From assembly GCA_030645955.1 (NCBI GenBank), contig JAUSMR010000076.1:124001-188000 (forward strand): a stretch of 64,000 bases of DNA. The letters are read 5' to 3'. The translations under genes and the position numbers were made by a program. The notes under the pieces were generated by a model. It did no database searches. It saw only the letters and a list, made by a program, of their open reading frames with translations, and was not told where the DNA came from. This document shows positions 6,421 through 15,516 of the stretch, in pieces (within the stretch, counting starts at the first letter, position 1; each line of letters starts with the position of its first letter). Source of the stretch: Gallionella sp. (GTDB lineage: Bacteria; Pseudomonadota; Gammaproteobacteria; Burkholderiales; Gallionellaceae).

Positions 6421-7491
6421 ATGAACGACATCCCGATAATCGAAACCCGCGCGCGGCTGCGCACCTGGCTGGCAATCGGTTATGCGCTGTTTATCGTGTA
6501 TGCCAGCCTGTCGCCGTTTACCGGCTGGCGCGAGCAGGGTCTGGAATTCGCCGAGGTACTCGGCATGCCTTTGCGCCTCACCTATACCGCGTTCGATGCG
6601 ACGATCAACCTGTTGTCCTATCTGCCATTGGGTTTGCTGGTTGGCCTGGCGTTGCGTGCGCGTTTTGGCGCAGCGGTCAGCGTGATATCCGGTCTGTGTC
6701 TGGGTGTGTTGCTGTCGGCGTGCATGGAGTATCTGCAAATGTATTTGCCCACGCGTATCAGCTCGAATATGGATTTGCTGTCCAATAGCACGGGTGCGCT
6801 GACAGGTACGCTGCTGGCGGTGAGAATGACTTCGTGGACCTGGCTTATTGCAAAGTTGACATACTGGCGCAGCGGCTTGTTTCATCATGGCAAGGAGATG
6901 GATTTCGGCCTGGCTTTGCTCGCGCTGTGGATGTTCGGGCAGATCAACCCGTCCTTGCCGATGCTGGGCAATGTGTTCATCAGCGAAGTGGCACACCAGC
7001 CTTTCGTGAAGCTGCCGCCCGCCCCGTTTGATTGGTGGGAAAGCAGTGCGGTAACGTTAAATTTATTGATGCTGGGCACGCTGATGCTGACCTTGTTGCG
7101 GGTTCAGCGAAATACCGCCCCGGCATTGCTGGCGGTGTTGAGTGCGGTGGCGGTGGCGAAGTTCTTCGCAGCCGCGCTGCTGCTCAAGTCCTGGGCATTG
7201 TTGTTATGGATCAATAGTGAGGCCATGCTGGGGATGCTGCTGGGGATGCTGCTATTGCTGGCAGTATTGCGGTTGCCGCGCGCCGCAGTGATAGTCTTCG
7301 GCGCAACGGCAGCTTTGGTCTATTTTGCCATCGTGAATTTCGCATTGGACAGCCACACGCCCTCCGCTGCGACGTCCGTCTATCACTGGCATTACGGGCA
7401 TTTGCTTAACTACAACGGCCTGGCGCAGACCATCGCACTGACCTTCCCGATACTGCTGTTGTTTCACCTGTGGCGCATCCGGAAAGTATAA
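6421..7491 (+). CDS. VanZ-like multi-pass membrane protein
   Basis: The 356-residue protein is almost entirely hydrophobic, with about nine predicted membrane segments. The N-terminal 140 residues match the VanZ-like family: FIVYASLSPFTGW in the first loop, DATINLLSYLPLGLLVG, then SACMEYLQMYLPTRISSNMD with NSTGALTG. The C-terminal half adds further helices without a family I recognise. VanZ-like proteins are linked to teicoplanin resistance in enterococci, but in proteobacteria their role is unknown, often near exopolysaccharide genes; none is here. The start follows a short direct repeat (AAAGCATG twice) and has no strong ribosome-binding site. Confidence 0.8.
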   Translation: MNDIPIIETRARLRTWLAIGYALFIVYASLSPFTGWREQGLEFAEVLGMPLRLTYTAFDATINLLSYLPLGLLVGLALRARFGAAVSVISGLCLGVLLSACMEYLQMYLPTRISSNMDLLSNSTGALTGTLLAVRMTSWTWLIAKLTYWRSGLFHHGKEMDFGLALLALWMFGQINPSLPMLGNVFISEVAHQPFVKLPPAPFDWWESSAVTLNLLMLGTLMLTLLRVQRNTAPALLAVLSAVAVAKFFAAALLLKSWALLLWINSEAMLGMLLGMLLLLAVLRLPRAAVIVFGATAALVYFAIVNFALDSHTPSAATSVYHWHYGHLLNYNGLAQTIALTFPILLLFHLWRIRKV

Positions 7492-7535
7492 TTACGCACC
7501 GTTCCATCAATTCATCACCCTGCCAGGAGTCTGCC

Positions 7536-7847
7536 ATGAGTTATTTTGATAAGCATGTTTTTTTCTGTGTCAATCAGCGCAAAGACGGAAGCACTTGCTG
7601 CAACAATCACGGCGCGGAAAAGGCGCGTGAATACATGAAGAAAAAGGTCAAGGAACTCGGTATTTCCAGCCGCAAGAACAACTTTCGCATCAACACTGCC
7701 GGGTGCATGGATCGCTGCGATGATGGTCCAGTCATTGTGGTGTATCCCGAGGGCATCTGGTACACCTATGTGGACAATAGCGATCTCGATGAAATCATCG
7801 AGGAACATTTGAAGAACGGGCGCGTGGTGAAACGCCTGAAAATTTAA
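7536..7847 (+). CDS. [2Fe-2S] ferredoxin, thioredoxin-like fold
   Basis: The 103-residue protein from ATG 7536 (AGGAG 8 bases upstream) begins MSYFDKHVFFCVNQR. It carries cysteines in the pattern FFCVNQRKDGSTCC, then NTAGCMDRCDDGP, which fits the thioredoxin-like 2Fe-2S ferredoxins related to the NuoE and Shethna-type proteins. The ending GIWYTYVDNSDLDEIIEEHL is typical of the betaproteobacterial form, often annotated (2Fe-2S) ferredoxin domain-containing. It is expected to be a soluble electron carrier; its partner is unknown. It is separated by an inverted repeat from the hydrolase gene downstream. Confidence 0.85.
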   Translation: MSYFDKHVFFCVNQRKDGSTCCNNHGAEKAREYMKKKVKELGISSRKNNFRINTAGCMDRCDDGPVIVVYPEGIWYTYVDNSDLDEIIEEHLKNGRVVKRLKI

Positions 7848-7890
7848 TATGCCTCTGAACCATTTTTTGACGCAGCTGTTCGCCTTCCAC

Positions 7891-7996
7891 TCCTCCCCCT
7901 TCAACGGGGAGGTTGGCAGGGGGATGGGGTTGAATCGGCAAGAATTTTGCTTCTTTCTACCCATCCCCACCCTAACCCTCCCCTTGAAGGGGAGGG
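7891..7996. repeat. Inverted repeat between ferredoxin and hydrolase genes
   Basis: The left arm (CTCCCCCTTCAACGGGGAGG at 7891-7910, continuing to a GGGGATGGGG run) and right arm (ACCCATCCCCACC to CTCCCCTTGAAGGGGAGGG, 7959-7996) are imperfect complements about 38 nt long. Each arm also contains its own small palindrome. No T-run follows, so it is a repeat element more than a plain terminator, although it could end transcription of the ferredoxin gene. Confidence 0.65.
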
Positions 7997-8039
7997 AATT
8001 TTACTGAAAACTGAAAATGATTTACTGGCTTAAAATTTA

Positions 8040-8657
8040 ATGACATCGCAGCGAAATGTAATTTTTGCCGGGCCAGCCGGGCAGCTTGAGGGAATGCTGC
8101 ACCTGCCCGATGCAGCACCGGGTGCGATCGCCGTGGTCGCCCATCCGCTGCCTACCATGGGCGGGACAATGGACAACAAGGTGGTCGCCACGCTGACCAG
8201 TGCTTTTACGGAATTGGGCTTTGCCGCGCTGCGCTTCAACTTTCGCGGTGTAGGTGAAAGTGCCGGCAGTTATGACCAGGGCAACGGCGAAACGCTGGAT
8301 GCGATTGCCGCCGCCGGTTTCATGCGCGGCGAATTCCCGGATTTGCCGCTGATCAGTGCGGGATTTTCCTTCGGAGGATATGTGCAGGCTCGCGCTGCCG
8401 AAGAATTGCAGCCGCACAGTCTGGTGCTCGTCGCGCCTGCCGTGGGACGGTTCGCGATGCCGCATGTGCCCGCCGATACCTTGTTGGTGCATGGCGATCT
8501 GGACGAGGTGGTAGGGCTGGATGCGGTGCTGCACTGGGCGCGCCCGCAGCATTTGCCAGTGATCGTTTTGGCGGGGGCAGAGCATTTTTTCCACGGACGG
8601 CTGACGCAGCTTAAGCAGGTCGTGTTGCGGCATTTTGCAGCGCGGGGCTGGGAATGA
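8040..8657 (+). CDS. Alpha/beta hydrolase (dienelactone-hydrolase-like)
   Basis: The 205-residue protein has the alpha/beta hydrolase core: [18 protein letters not shown] with the oxyanion-hole [17 protein letters not shown], nucleophile elbow GFSFGGY, acid residue in HGDLDEVV and final His in [10 protein letters not shown]. This small form (about 200-215 residues) is widespread in proteobacteria as a hydrolase of unknown substrate. The stop overlaps the start of the ABC ATPase gene downstream (ATGA), so the two are co-translated. No signal peptide is present; the enzyme is cytosolic. Confidence 0.85.
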   Translation: MTSQRNVIFAGPAGQLEGMLHLPDAAPGAIAVVAHPLPTMGGTMDNKVVATLTSAFTELGFAALRFNFRGVGESAGSYDQGNGETLDAIAAAGFMRGEFPDLPLISAGFSFGGYVQARAAEELQPHSLVLVAPAVGRFAMPHVPADTLLVHGDLDEVVGLDAVLHWARPQHLPVIVLAGAEHFFHGRLTQLKQVVLRHFAARGWE

Positions 8658-9568
8658 ACACGGTATTGAGCGCGCGCAATTTACGCAAATGCTACGGCGA
8701 TCAGGTGGTGGTGGATGGGCTGAACCTGTCCATCCGGCGCGGCGAATGCTTCGGCTTGCTGGGGCCGAATGGCGCGGGCAAGACCACCACGCTGCGCTTG
8801 ATGCTCGGCTTGATCGCACCGGATGCGGGCGAGTTGCAGCTGCTGGATCATGCCGTGCCAAAAGATTCGCGCGCGGCACGGTTGCGCGTCGGCGTGGTGC
8901 CGCAGATGGACAATCTCGATCCGGATTTCACCGTGGCGGAAAACCTGCTGGTGTATGGGCGCTACTTCGGCATGAGCGATAAGGCAATCGAAGCGCGCCT
9001 GCCGGAATTGCTGGAGTTCGCCAACCTGACCCACAAGCGCGATGTCAAAGTGCCGACCCTGTCCGGCGGCATGAAACGGCGGCTGACCCTGGCGCGCGCG
9101 CTGGTGAATGACCCCGAAGTCATTTTTCTCGACGAGCCGACCACCGGGCTCGATCCGCAGGCACGCCACCTGATCTGGCAACGCCTGCGCGAACTAACTG
9201 CGCGCGGCAAGACGCTGTTGCTCACCACGCATTTTATGGACGAGGCGGAGCGGCTATGCCACCGCCTCGCGGTGATGGACAACGGGCGCATCATCAGCGA
9301 AGGTTCGCCGCGCGAGCTCATCTCACAAAATATCGAGCCGCAAGTGGTCGAGGTTTTTGGCGATCATGCGGCAGAATGGGCGCAAAGCCATGCGATTCGC
9401 CATGCGCAGCGCTTCGAGGTGAGCGGCGAGACGGTGTTTTGCTATGTGCAGGATGCGCAGCCGTTGTTGCTTGAGTTGCAGCAACATCCCGACTTGCGCT
9501 ATCTGCATCGCCCGGCAAATCTGGAAGATGTGTTCCTCAAATTGACCGGCAGGGAGATGCGCGAGTAA
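8654..9568 (+). CDS. ABC transporter ATP-binding protein, NodI-like
   Basis: The 304-residue ATPase has Walker [19 protein letters not shown], signature [16 protein letters not shown], Walker [19 protein letters not shown] and the switch His in [16 protein letters not shown]-terminal extension (from about residue 220) ends [12 protein letters not shown] as in NodI/YadG-type ATPases. It pairs with the permease at 9816, which is NodJ-like. Together they form an ABC-2 exporter; in most proteobacteria its cargo is unknown, and the Nod-factor role applies only to rhizobia. A repeat of about 240 bp lies between the two genes. Confidence 0.85.
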   Translation: MNTVLSARNLRKCYGDQVVVDGLNLSIRRGECFGLLGPNGAGKTTTLRLMLGLIAPDAGELQLLDHAVPKDSRAARLRVGVVPQMDNLDPDFTVAENLLVYGRYFGMSDKAIEARLPELLEFANLTHKRDVKVPTLSGGMKRRLTLARALVNDPEVIFLDEPTTGLDPQARHLIWQRLRELTARGKTLLLTTHFMDEAERLCHRLAVMDNGRIISEGSPRELISQNIEPQVVEVFGDHAAEWAQSHAIRHAQRFEVSGETVFCYVQDAQPLLLELQQHPDLRYLHRPANLEDVFLKLTGREMRE

Positions 9569-9578
9569 TGCCAACATG

Positions 9579-9815
9579 AAACCCAATATCCCATTAGCGC
9601 AAAATCGGGGTGCAATAGCTATTGCTTCTTCTGGGAGCGCGGGCATCTTGCCCGCAGTTTTACATGACCCATCGCGTTTTGAAAGACTGTTAAACCATGG
9701 GTACGATGCGGGCAGGATGCCCGCGTTCCTTAAAACCGTTGATGCTTTTGCGGGCTTTGATCGATCAACACTTTCAAAGACACCCTCGGAATAACGGGCT
9801 AATGGACAATCTTGG
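9579..9815. repeat. MITE-like element between exporter genes
   Basis: The left end AACCCAATATCCCATTAGC and right end GGGCTAATGGACAATCTTGG are imperfect inverted complements matching the ends of the element at 6134-6312. An inner inverted pair reads GGGAGCGCGGGCATCTTGCC and GCGGGCAGGATGCCCGCG. The element spans the whole gap, and its right end abuts the permease ATG at 9816. Confidence 0.7.
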
Positions 9816-10601
9816 ATGAAAACAAACAACTTCGCCTTGCCGCAATTCAGCCTGCGCTTCATCCCGATCTGGCGGCGCAACTTTCTGGTGTGGAAAAAAA
9901 TGGCCGGCTCGTCGATACTCGGCCATCTCGCCGATCCGGTAATCTACATGCTGGGCCTGGGTTATGGACTGGGTGGCATGCTGCCGGAAATCGGCGGCAT
10001 GTCCTATATCGCCTTCCTCGCCGCGGGGACGGTGTGCTACAGCACGATGAACAGCGCCAGCTTCGAGGCGTTGTATTCCGGTTTCTCGCGCATGCACGAG
10101 CAGCGCACCTGGGAGGCGATACTCAACACGCCGATCACGCTGGACGATATCGTGTTTTCGGAAATCGCCTGGGCGGCGAGCAAAAGCCTGCTCTCCGGCA
10201 TCGCGGTGCTGGCAGTCATCTGGCTGCTGGGGCTGTCGCATTCGCCGCTTACGCTGTGGTTCATTCCGCTTTCGCTGCTGGTCGGCCTGTGTTTCGCCTC
10301 GCTTGGACTGATTGTGACCGCCATCGCGCCCGGATACGACTTCTTCATGTACTACTTCACGCTGGTAATTACGCCGATGGTGCTATTATGCGGCGTGTTT
10401 TTTCCGGTCGATCAGTTGCCGCCGCTGTTGCAGACAGTGTCGTCTATCCTGCCGCTGACGCACGCAATTGCCTTGGCGCGCCCGCTGTTGAATGACATAA
10501 TTCCGGCGCATTTTATTTGGCATATCGCCGTGTTGCTGGGTTACGCACTGCTGGGTTTTTATGTGTCGCTGGTGTTGTTCAGGCGACGGTTGTCTCAATA
10601 G
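9816..10601 (+). CDS. ABC-2 transporter permease, NodJ-like
   Basis: The 261-residue permease has six predicted membrane segments and the ABC-2 family loops: RRNFLVWKKMAGSSILG at the N-terminus, LGLGYGLGGMLPEIGGMSY, MNSASFEALYSGFSRMHEQR and MVLLCGVFFPVDQLPPLLQ near the end. It belongs with the NodI-like ATPase upstream. The ATG directly follows the end of a repeat element, and only a weak purine stretch (GGACAATCTTGG) precedes it. Translation may thus depend on the inserted sequence. A second ATG further in is not supported by better context. Confidence 0.85.
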   Translation: MKTNNFALPQFSLRFIPIWRRNFLVWKKMAGSSILGHLADPVIYMLGLGYGLGGMLPEIGGMSYIAFLAAGTVCYSTMNSASFEALYSGFSRMHEQRTWEAILNTPITLDDIVFSEIAWAASKSLLSGIAVLAVIWLLGLSHSPLTLWFIPLSLLVGLCFASLGLIVTAIAPGYDFFMYYFTLVITPMVLLCGVFFPVDQLPPLLQTVSSILPLTHAIALARPLLNDIIPAHFIWHIAVLLGYALLGFYVSLVLFRRRLSQ

Positions 10602-10647
10602 AAAAATAACGCCGTAGGCTTAGCAGTTATCGCAATAAGGAAAAATT

Positions 10648-11058
10648 ATGTTGTGGGTTAAAGCGTTTCACATCATTTTCGTGGTGAGCTGGTTCGCCGG
10701 ATTATTCTATTTGCCGCGCATTTTCGTAAACCACGCGATGGCGACCGAGCCTGCCGTAATTGCGCGGTTGAAGCTGATGGAGGGCAAGCTGTACCGCTTC
10801 GTCACACCGATCGGTGCGCTGGCAATCACCTTCGGTTTCTGGTTGTGGTTCGGCTATGGCTTCTCCGGCGGCTGGCTGCACGCCAAAACCGCGCTGGTAA
10901 TGCTGCTGGCGGGTTATCACCTGTACTGCGGCCATCTGGTCAAGCAATTCGCCGCTAATCAGAACACGCGCAGCCATGTTTTCTATCGCTGGTTCAACGA
11001 AGCCCCTGTATTGCTGCTGGCAGCCATTGTCATCCTGGTCACCGTAAAGCCTTTCTGA
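10648..11058 (+). CDS. hemJ: Protoporphyrinogen IX oxidase HemJ
   Basis: The 136-residue membrane protein has four predicted helices and the HemJ (UPF0093) pattern: WVKAFHIIFVVSWFAGLFYL with the conserved His, PRIFVNHAMA, then LWFGYGFSGGWLHAKTALVM and YHLYCGHLVKQFA. HemJ oxidises protoporphyrinogen IX in haem synthesis and is common in proteobacteria lacking HemG/HemY. A ribosome-binding site (AAGGAAAA) is 6 bases from the ATG. Together with hemF at 40.6 kb it covers two of the late haem steps in this window. Confidence 0.9.
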   Translation: MLWVKAFHIIFVVSWFAGLFYLPRIFVNHAMATEPAVIARLKLMEGKLYRFVTPIGALAITFGFWLWFGYGFSGGWLHAKTALVMLLAGYHLYCGHLVKQFAANQNTRSHVFYRWFNEAPVLLLAAIVILVTVKPF

Positions 11059-11083
11059 TTTCATTTCAAAGGTAAAATAACCC

Positions 11084-11136
11084 AGGCCGGGCTCAGCCCG
11101 ACTGCTATATCTGGCGGGTAAAACCCGCCCTGCAAC
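11084..11136. repeat. Paired short palindromes
   Basis: GGCCGGGCTCAGCCCGAC and GGCGGGTAAAACCCGCC are two adjacent hairpins between hemJ and the methyltransferase gene. They belong to the same style as repeats at 15393-15480, 51375-51395 and 56095-56117. They may act as transcription attenuators, but no T-run follows. Confidence 0.5.
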
Positions 11137-11168
11137 AACACATGTTTAATCCAGGAATGAAATAATTT

Positions 11169-12308
11169 ATGCCCGATTTTTTCGCCCCCTGCCCGCGCGG
11201 CCTGGAAGCCGTATTGCACAGCGACCTTGAAGCGCTCGGCGCACAAAATGTACACGCCACCGAAGGCGGCGTGCATTTCTCCGGCGACTGGACGCTGTGT
11301 TATCGCGCCAATCTGGAGAGCCGCATCGCCAGCCGCATATTGTGGCGCGTCGCAGAAACGCAATATCGCAACGAGCAGGACATTTACAAGGCGGTGTTCG
11401 ACCTGCAATGGCAGCGCTGGTTCGACGTGACCAACACCATACGCGTGAATACCACGGCGATTCGCTGTCCGTTGAAAAGCCTGGAGTTCATCACGCTGCT
11501 GGTCAAGGATGCAGTGTGCGACCGCTTCCGCGCGCACTGCAACGAGCGCCCCAGTGTGGACACACTGGACCCGGATGTGCGTATCCATGTGTTCATCGAA
11601 GACAGCAAACTGATGCTGTATCTGGATACTTCCGGCGACGCGCTGTTCAAACGTGGCGTGCGCCAGCACACCAATATTGCGCCCATCCGGGAGAATCTGG
11701 CGGCGGGTATTCTGCGCCTGGCTGGATGGCAACCCGGCACGCCGCTGCTCGATCCGATGTGCGGCAGCGGCACATTCCTGATCGAAGCGGCGCAGATGTC
11801 GCTGAATATCCAGCCCGGCATCGCGCGGCGTTTTGCATTCGAAAAACTGCTGAATTTCGATGCCGCGAAGTGGCAGGCGATGCGCGAACAGGCAATTTCC
11901 GCACAACTGCCGGCCAGGCCGCTGGAAATTTACGGCAGCGATTTGTACGGCGACGCGCTGAAAGCTTCATCGCGCAACCTGCAGGAAGCGGGGCTGGCGG
12001 AATGCGTGCAACTCAAGCAGGCCAATGTGCTGGAAATTTCGGCGCCTGCGGAACACGGTGTATTGGTGGCGAACCTGCCCTACGGCGAACGCATGGGCGA
12101 GCTGGACGAATTGGCCGAACTTTATCCGAAGCTGGGCGATGCGCTGAAGAAAAAATTCGGCGGCTGGACGGCTTATCTGTTTACTGCCGACAAAGCCATT
12201 TTGAAACTGATGCGCCTGTCCCCGTCAAAGCGCACCCCGCTGTTCAACGGCGCAATCGAATGCCGTCTGCTGGAATACAAGATCGTGTCGGGCAGCAATC
12301 GCCGCTAG
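11169..12308 (+). CDS. THUMP-domain 23S rRNA methyltransferase (RlmL-type)
   Basis: The 379-residue protein has an N-terminal ferredoxin-like/THUMP region (residues 1-155, FFAPCPRGLEAVLHSDLEAL and FDVTNTIRVNTTAIRCPLKS). The class I methyltransferase follows: LLDPMCGSGTFLIEAA binds SAM, and the catalytic motif VANLPYGERMG is the N-P-P-Y-like loop for N2-guanine methylation. It corresponds to the N-terminal half of E. coli RlmKL and lacks the RlmK part, as usual in betaproteobacteria. The probable product is m2G in 23S rRNA (position 2445 in E. coli), which is inference from the family. Confidence 0.85.
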   Translation: MPDFFAPCPRGLEAVLHSDLEALGAQNVHATEGGVHFSGDWTLCYRANLESRIASRILWRVAETQYRNEQDIYKAVFDLQWQRWFDVTNTIRVNTTAIRCPLKSLEFITLLVKDAVCDRFRAHCNERPSVDTLDPDVRIHVFIEDSKLMLYLDTSGDALFKRGVRQHTNIAPIRENLAAGILRLAGWQPGTPLLDPMCGSGTFLIEAAQMSLNIQPGIARRFAFEKLLNFDAAKWQAMREQAISAQLPARPLEIYGSDLYGDALKASSRNLQEAGLAECVQLKQANVLEISAPAEHGVLVANLPYGERMGELDELAELYPKLGDALKKKFGGWTAYLFTADKAILKLMRLSPSKRTPLFNGAIECRLLEYKIVSGSNRR

Positions 12309-12345
12309 TGAATTTTCAAAGACCCGGAATTTTTAGAGGCGCCCG

Positions 12346-13482
12346 CTAGCCCAGATTAAACTTGTCAGTGCCCGCCATCACATCGCGTTCCGTCGACGTC
12401 TTGCTCTCCAGCTTGATGCGCAGACGCAGATCATTGACCGAGTCGGCGTTCTTCAAGGCATCCTCATAGGAAATCTGACCTTCTTCATAGAGCTTGAACA
12501 GCGCTCCGTCAAAGGTTTCCATGCCCAACTCGCGCGACTTGGACATCACCTCCTTGATTGAATTCACCTCGCCCTTGAAAATCAGGTCGGCGATCAGCGG
12601 TGAGTTGAGCATGATTTCAATCGCAGCAGCACGCCCCGTGCCGTCTTTTTTCGGGATCAAACGTTGCGAAATAAGCGCTTTGACGTTGAGCGACAAATCC
12701 ATCAGCAACTGCATGCGACGCTCTTCCGGGAAGAAGTTGATGATACGGTCAAGCGCCTGGTTGGCACTGTTGGCATGCAGCGTAGCCAGGCACAGGTGGC
12801 CGGTCTCGGCAAAAGCCACGGCATGTTCCATGGTTTCGTGATCGCGTATTTCGCCGATCAAAATTACATCGGGAGCCTGGCGCAAGGTGTTCTTCAGCGC
12901 GTTATGCCAGGAATCGGTATCCACACCGATCTCGCGATGCGTGATCATGCAGTTAATGTGATCATGCACATATTCCACCGGGTCTTCGATGGTAATGATA
13001 TGGCCGTAGCTGTTCTTGTTGCGGTGCCCGATCATTGCCGCCAGTGTGGTGGACTTGCCCGAACCGGTGCCGCCGACCAGAATCACCAGCCCGCGTTTGG
13101 TCATCACGATGTCTTTCAGTATCGGTGGCATACCCATCGCATCGAGATCGGGAATCTTGGTGGTGATGGTACGCAGCACCATGCCGACGCGCTGCTGCTG
13201 CATGAACACGTTGACGCGAAACCGCCCGATGCCATGGGGGCTGATCGCAAAATTGCATTCGTGGGTGGCCTCGAACTCGGCCGCCTGCCGGTCGTTCATG
13301 ATACTGCGCGCCAGCTCCTGGGTGTGTGCCGAAGTAAGGGCCTGGCTGGATACCGGGGTCAACTTGCCATCCATCTTGAATGCCGGAGGGAAGCCCGAAG
13401 TGATGAACAGGTCGGAAGCTTTTTTAGTCAGCATACCGCGCAACAAATTATGTATCAGCTCGGTGGCCTGTTCTCTTTCCAT
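12346..13482 (-). CDS. pilU: Type IV pilus retraction ATPase PilU
   Basis: The 378-residue protein has the PilT/PilU secretion-ATPase fold: N-terminal PAS-like domain (KKASDLFITSGFPPAFKMDG), Walker A LVGGTGSGKSTTLAAM, the Asp box TIEDPVEYVHDH, Walker B APDVILIGEIRDHETMEHAV and the His box ETGHLCLATLHANSANQA. The C-terminal tail beyond residue 345 is PilU-like. It is 36 bp downstream of pilT on the same strand, the standard order. PilU assists PilT in pulling back type IVa pili against load. Other pil genes are not in the window. Confidence 0.92.
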   Translation of the reverse strand: MEREQATELIHNLLRGMLTKKASDLFITSGFPPAFKMDGKLTPVSSQALTSAHTQELARSIMNDRQAAEFEATHECNFAISPHGIGRFRVNVFMQQQRVGMVLRTITTKIPDLDAMGMPPILKDIVMTKRGLVILVGGTGSGKSTTLAAMIGHRNKNSYGHIITIEDPVEYVHDHINCMITHREIGVDTDSWHNALKNTLRQAPDVILIGEIRDHETMEHAVAFAETGHLCLATLHANSANQALDRIINFFPEERRMQLLMDLSLNVKALISQRLIPKKDGTGRAAAIEIMLNSPLIADLIFKGEVNSIKEVMSKSRELGMETFDGALFKLYEEGQISYEDALKNADSVNDLRLRIKLESKTSTERDVMAGTDKFNLG

Positions 13483-13518
13483 AACGAAATACTCCTAATC
13501 TTGATATGGTGACCGTAA

Positions 13519-14562
13519 TCAGCCGGGGAAACTATCCTTGTTTGCGGCCTTGGAACGTGCTTCCGCAGGGGTGATTTTATTTTCCTTGATAAGATTTGCC
13601 AGGCATTGATCCAATGTCTGCATACCCATTGCCTGACCGGTTTGTATCGCCGAATACATTTGCGGCACTTTGGCTTCGCGAATCAGGTTGCGGATCGCAG
13701 GGGTGCAAATCATGATTTCGTGCGCCGCGATCCGGCCCGTGCCGTCCTTGGTTTTGAGCAGCGCTTGCGAAATCACCGCACGCAGCGATTCGGACAGCAT
13801 CGCGCGCACCATTTCCTTTTCATCGGCAGGAAACACGTCGATGATACGGTCAATGGTCTTGGCCGCCGAGCTGGTGTGCAGTGTCCCGAATACCAGGTGG
13901 CCGGTTTCCGCTGCGGACATCGCCAGGCGTATCGTTTCCAGATCGCGCATTTCGCCGACCAGAATGATGTCTGGATCCTCACGCAGAGCCGAGCGCAAGG
14001 CATTCTGGAAGGACAGCGTATCCCGCCCTACTTCACGCTGGTTTATCAAACATTTCTTGCTTTCATGCACGAACTCGATCGGGTCCTCCACCGTCAGGAT
14101 GTGCCCCAATTCATGCTCATTGCGATGGTTGACCATCGCAGCCAGCGTAGTGGATTTGCCTGAGCCGGTGGGTCCTGTGACCAGCACCATGCCGCGCGGG
14201 TAATCGGAGATAGTCTCGAAACTTTTGGGAGCCTTGAGATCTTCCAGCGACAGAATTTTTGAAGGGATGGTGCGCATTACCGCAGCCGCGCCGCGGTTCT
14301 GTATAAACGCATTCACACGGAAACGGGCAAGTCCCGGAACCTCGAAAGAGAAATCAACTTCCTTGTTCTCCTCGTAGAACTTGCGCTGCGCATCGTTCAT
14401 GATGTCATACACCAAGCCATGCACCTCCTTGTGATCCATCGCAGGCAGGTTGATCCTGCGCATATCGCCGTGCACGCGAATCATCGGCGGCAGACCGGCG
14501 GAAAGATGCAAGTCGGAAGCCTTGTTTTTAACACCAAAGGCAAGCAGCTCGGTGATATCCAT
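13519..14562 (-). CDS. pilT: Type IV pilus retraction ATPase PilT
   Basis: The 347-residue protein is full length PilT. It begins MDITELLAFGVKNKASDLHL. It has Walker A VTGPTGSGKSTTLAAM, Asp box TVEDPIEFVHESK, Walker B PDIILVGEMRDLETIRLA and His box TGHLVFGTLHTSSAAKTIDR. The AIRNLIRE motif needed for retraction is present (TPAIRNLIREAKVPQM). The hexamer sits at the inner membrane pilus base and depolymerises pilin for twitching motility. It is divergent from yggS, with a short shared promoter region (14563-14630). Confidence 0.96.
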   Translation of the reverse strand: MDITELLAFGVKNKASDLHLSAGLPPMIRVHGDMRRINLPAMDHKEVHGLVYDIMNDAQRKFYEENKEVDFSFEVPGLARFRVNAFIQNRGAAAVMRTIPSKILSLEDLKAPKSFETISDYPRGMVLVTGPTGSGKSTTLAAMVNHRNEHELGHILTVEDPIEFVHESKKCLINQREVGRDTLSFQNALRSALREDPDIILVGEMRDLETIRLAMSAAETGHLVFGTLHTSSAAKTIDRIIDVFPADEKEMVRAMLSESLRAVISQALLKTKDGTGRIAAHEIMICTPAIRNLIREAKVPQMYSAIQTGQAMGMQTLDQCLANLIKENKITPAEARSKAANKDSFPG

Positions 14563-14630
14563 TATAATCGTCCCGGTTTAGTGATGCGGCCTCAAGCCGC
14601 GCGAATTAGGAATATGTGGCGCATGTGATT

Positions 14631-15332
14631 ATGACAACAATCGCTTCCAACTTGCAAGCCGTGCGCACCGCAATAAAAGAAGCGGCTGCCGGGGCAGGCC
14701 GGCACGCAGATGATGTCATTTTGCTGGCGGTCAGCAAGACCTTCGCGCAAGGTGCGGTACGCGATGCCTTTCAGGCCGGACAGACCCGCTTCGCCGAGAG
14801 CTATGTGCAGGAGGCATTGGACAAAATTGCCGCTCTGCATGATTTGCCGATCGAGTGGCATTACATCGGACCGGTCCAGAGCAACAAAACGCGCGCCATT
14901 GCGGAACACTTTGCCTGGGTACACAGCGTGGACAGGTTAAAGATCGCCGAACGGTTATCCGAACAACGCCCCGCGCATTTGCCGCCGTTGCAGGTGTGCC
15001 TGCAGGTCAACATCAGCTGCGAGGACAGCAAAAGCGGCGTGTCTCCGGATCAATTGGGCGCACTGGCCCACGCCATCGCGAAACTGCCCGGACTGAAATT
15101 GCGCGGATTGATGGCGATTCCCGCGCCCGGCGATGAGGTTGCCGCGCAGCGTTTGCCTTTTGCACATTTACGCGAGTTGCATAGTCAGCTCAACTTGCAG
15201 GGATTGCAGCTGGACACACTATCGATGGGCATGTCGCATGATTTTGCCGCAGCCATTGCAGAAGGTGCGACCATGGTGCGCGTCGGCGCGGCGATATTCG
15301 GACAGCGGGAATATCCGCGAAAAAGCAATTAG
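14631..15332 (+). CDS. yggS: YggS-family pyridoxal-phosphate homeostasis protein
   Basis: The 233-residue protein begins MTTIASNLQAVRTAIKEA. It has the PLP-binding lysine in LLAVSKTFAQG, then FAESYVQEALDKI, WHYIGPVQSNKTR, and ends with the phosphate loop LSMGMSHDFAAAI. It has the alanine-racemase-like TIM barrel without the catalytic C-terminal domain. A GTG at 14616 in frame, with AGGA 4 bases upstream, is an alternative start. The cluster yggS-proC-yggT-yggU is conserved in proteobacteria, divergent from pilT. YggS balances PLP and amino-acid pools. Confidence 0.9.
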   Translation: MTTIASNLQAVRTAIKEAAAGAGRHADDVILLAVSKTFAQGAVRDAFQAGQTRFAESYVQEALDKIAALHDLPIEWHYIGPVQSNKTRAIAEHFAWVHSVDRLKIAERLSEQRPAHLPPLQVCLQVNISCEDSKSGVSPDQLGALAHAIAKLPGLKLRGLMAIPAPGDEVAAQRLPFAHLRELHSQLNLQGLQLDTLSMGMSHDFAAAIAEGATMVRVGAAIFGQREYPRKSN

Positions 15333-15392
15333 TAACGGATAAGCACGGATATAAAAAACTTGTCCGGCAACTCTGGCCACACCAGGGGTGAC

Positions 15393-15480
15393 AGCTCCGT
15401 AGTGCGGGTCACACCCGCAGAATTGTTGTTCCGGCATCCGGCGGGTTACGGCTGGCGCCTAACCCGCCCTACATTTGGTT
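15393..15480. repeat. Palindromic repeat before proC
   Basis: GCGGGTCACACCCGC (a hairpin) is followed by GGCGGGTTACGGCTGGCGCC and TAACCCGCCCTACA, a larger palindrome of a type common in proteobacterial intergenic DNA. It lies between yggS and proC, where the gap is 184 bp, and may separate their transcription. Confidence 0.55.
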
Positions 15481-15516
15481 CCGGCACGTCCGGTTTAGGT
15501 TTGTGGAGAAAAATAT

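Noticed and set aside
8037..8879. Long antisense frames such as that opposite the hydrolase gene
   Set aside because: These are mirror frames of GC-rich coding sequence with Arg/His/Gln-rich composition and no motifs.
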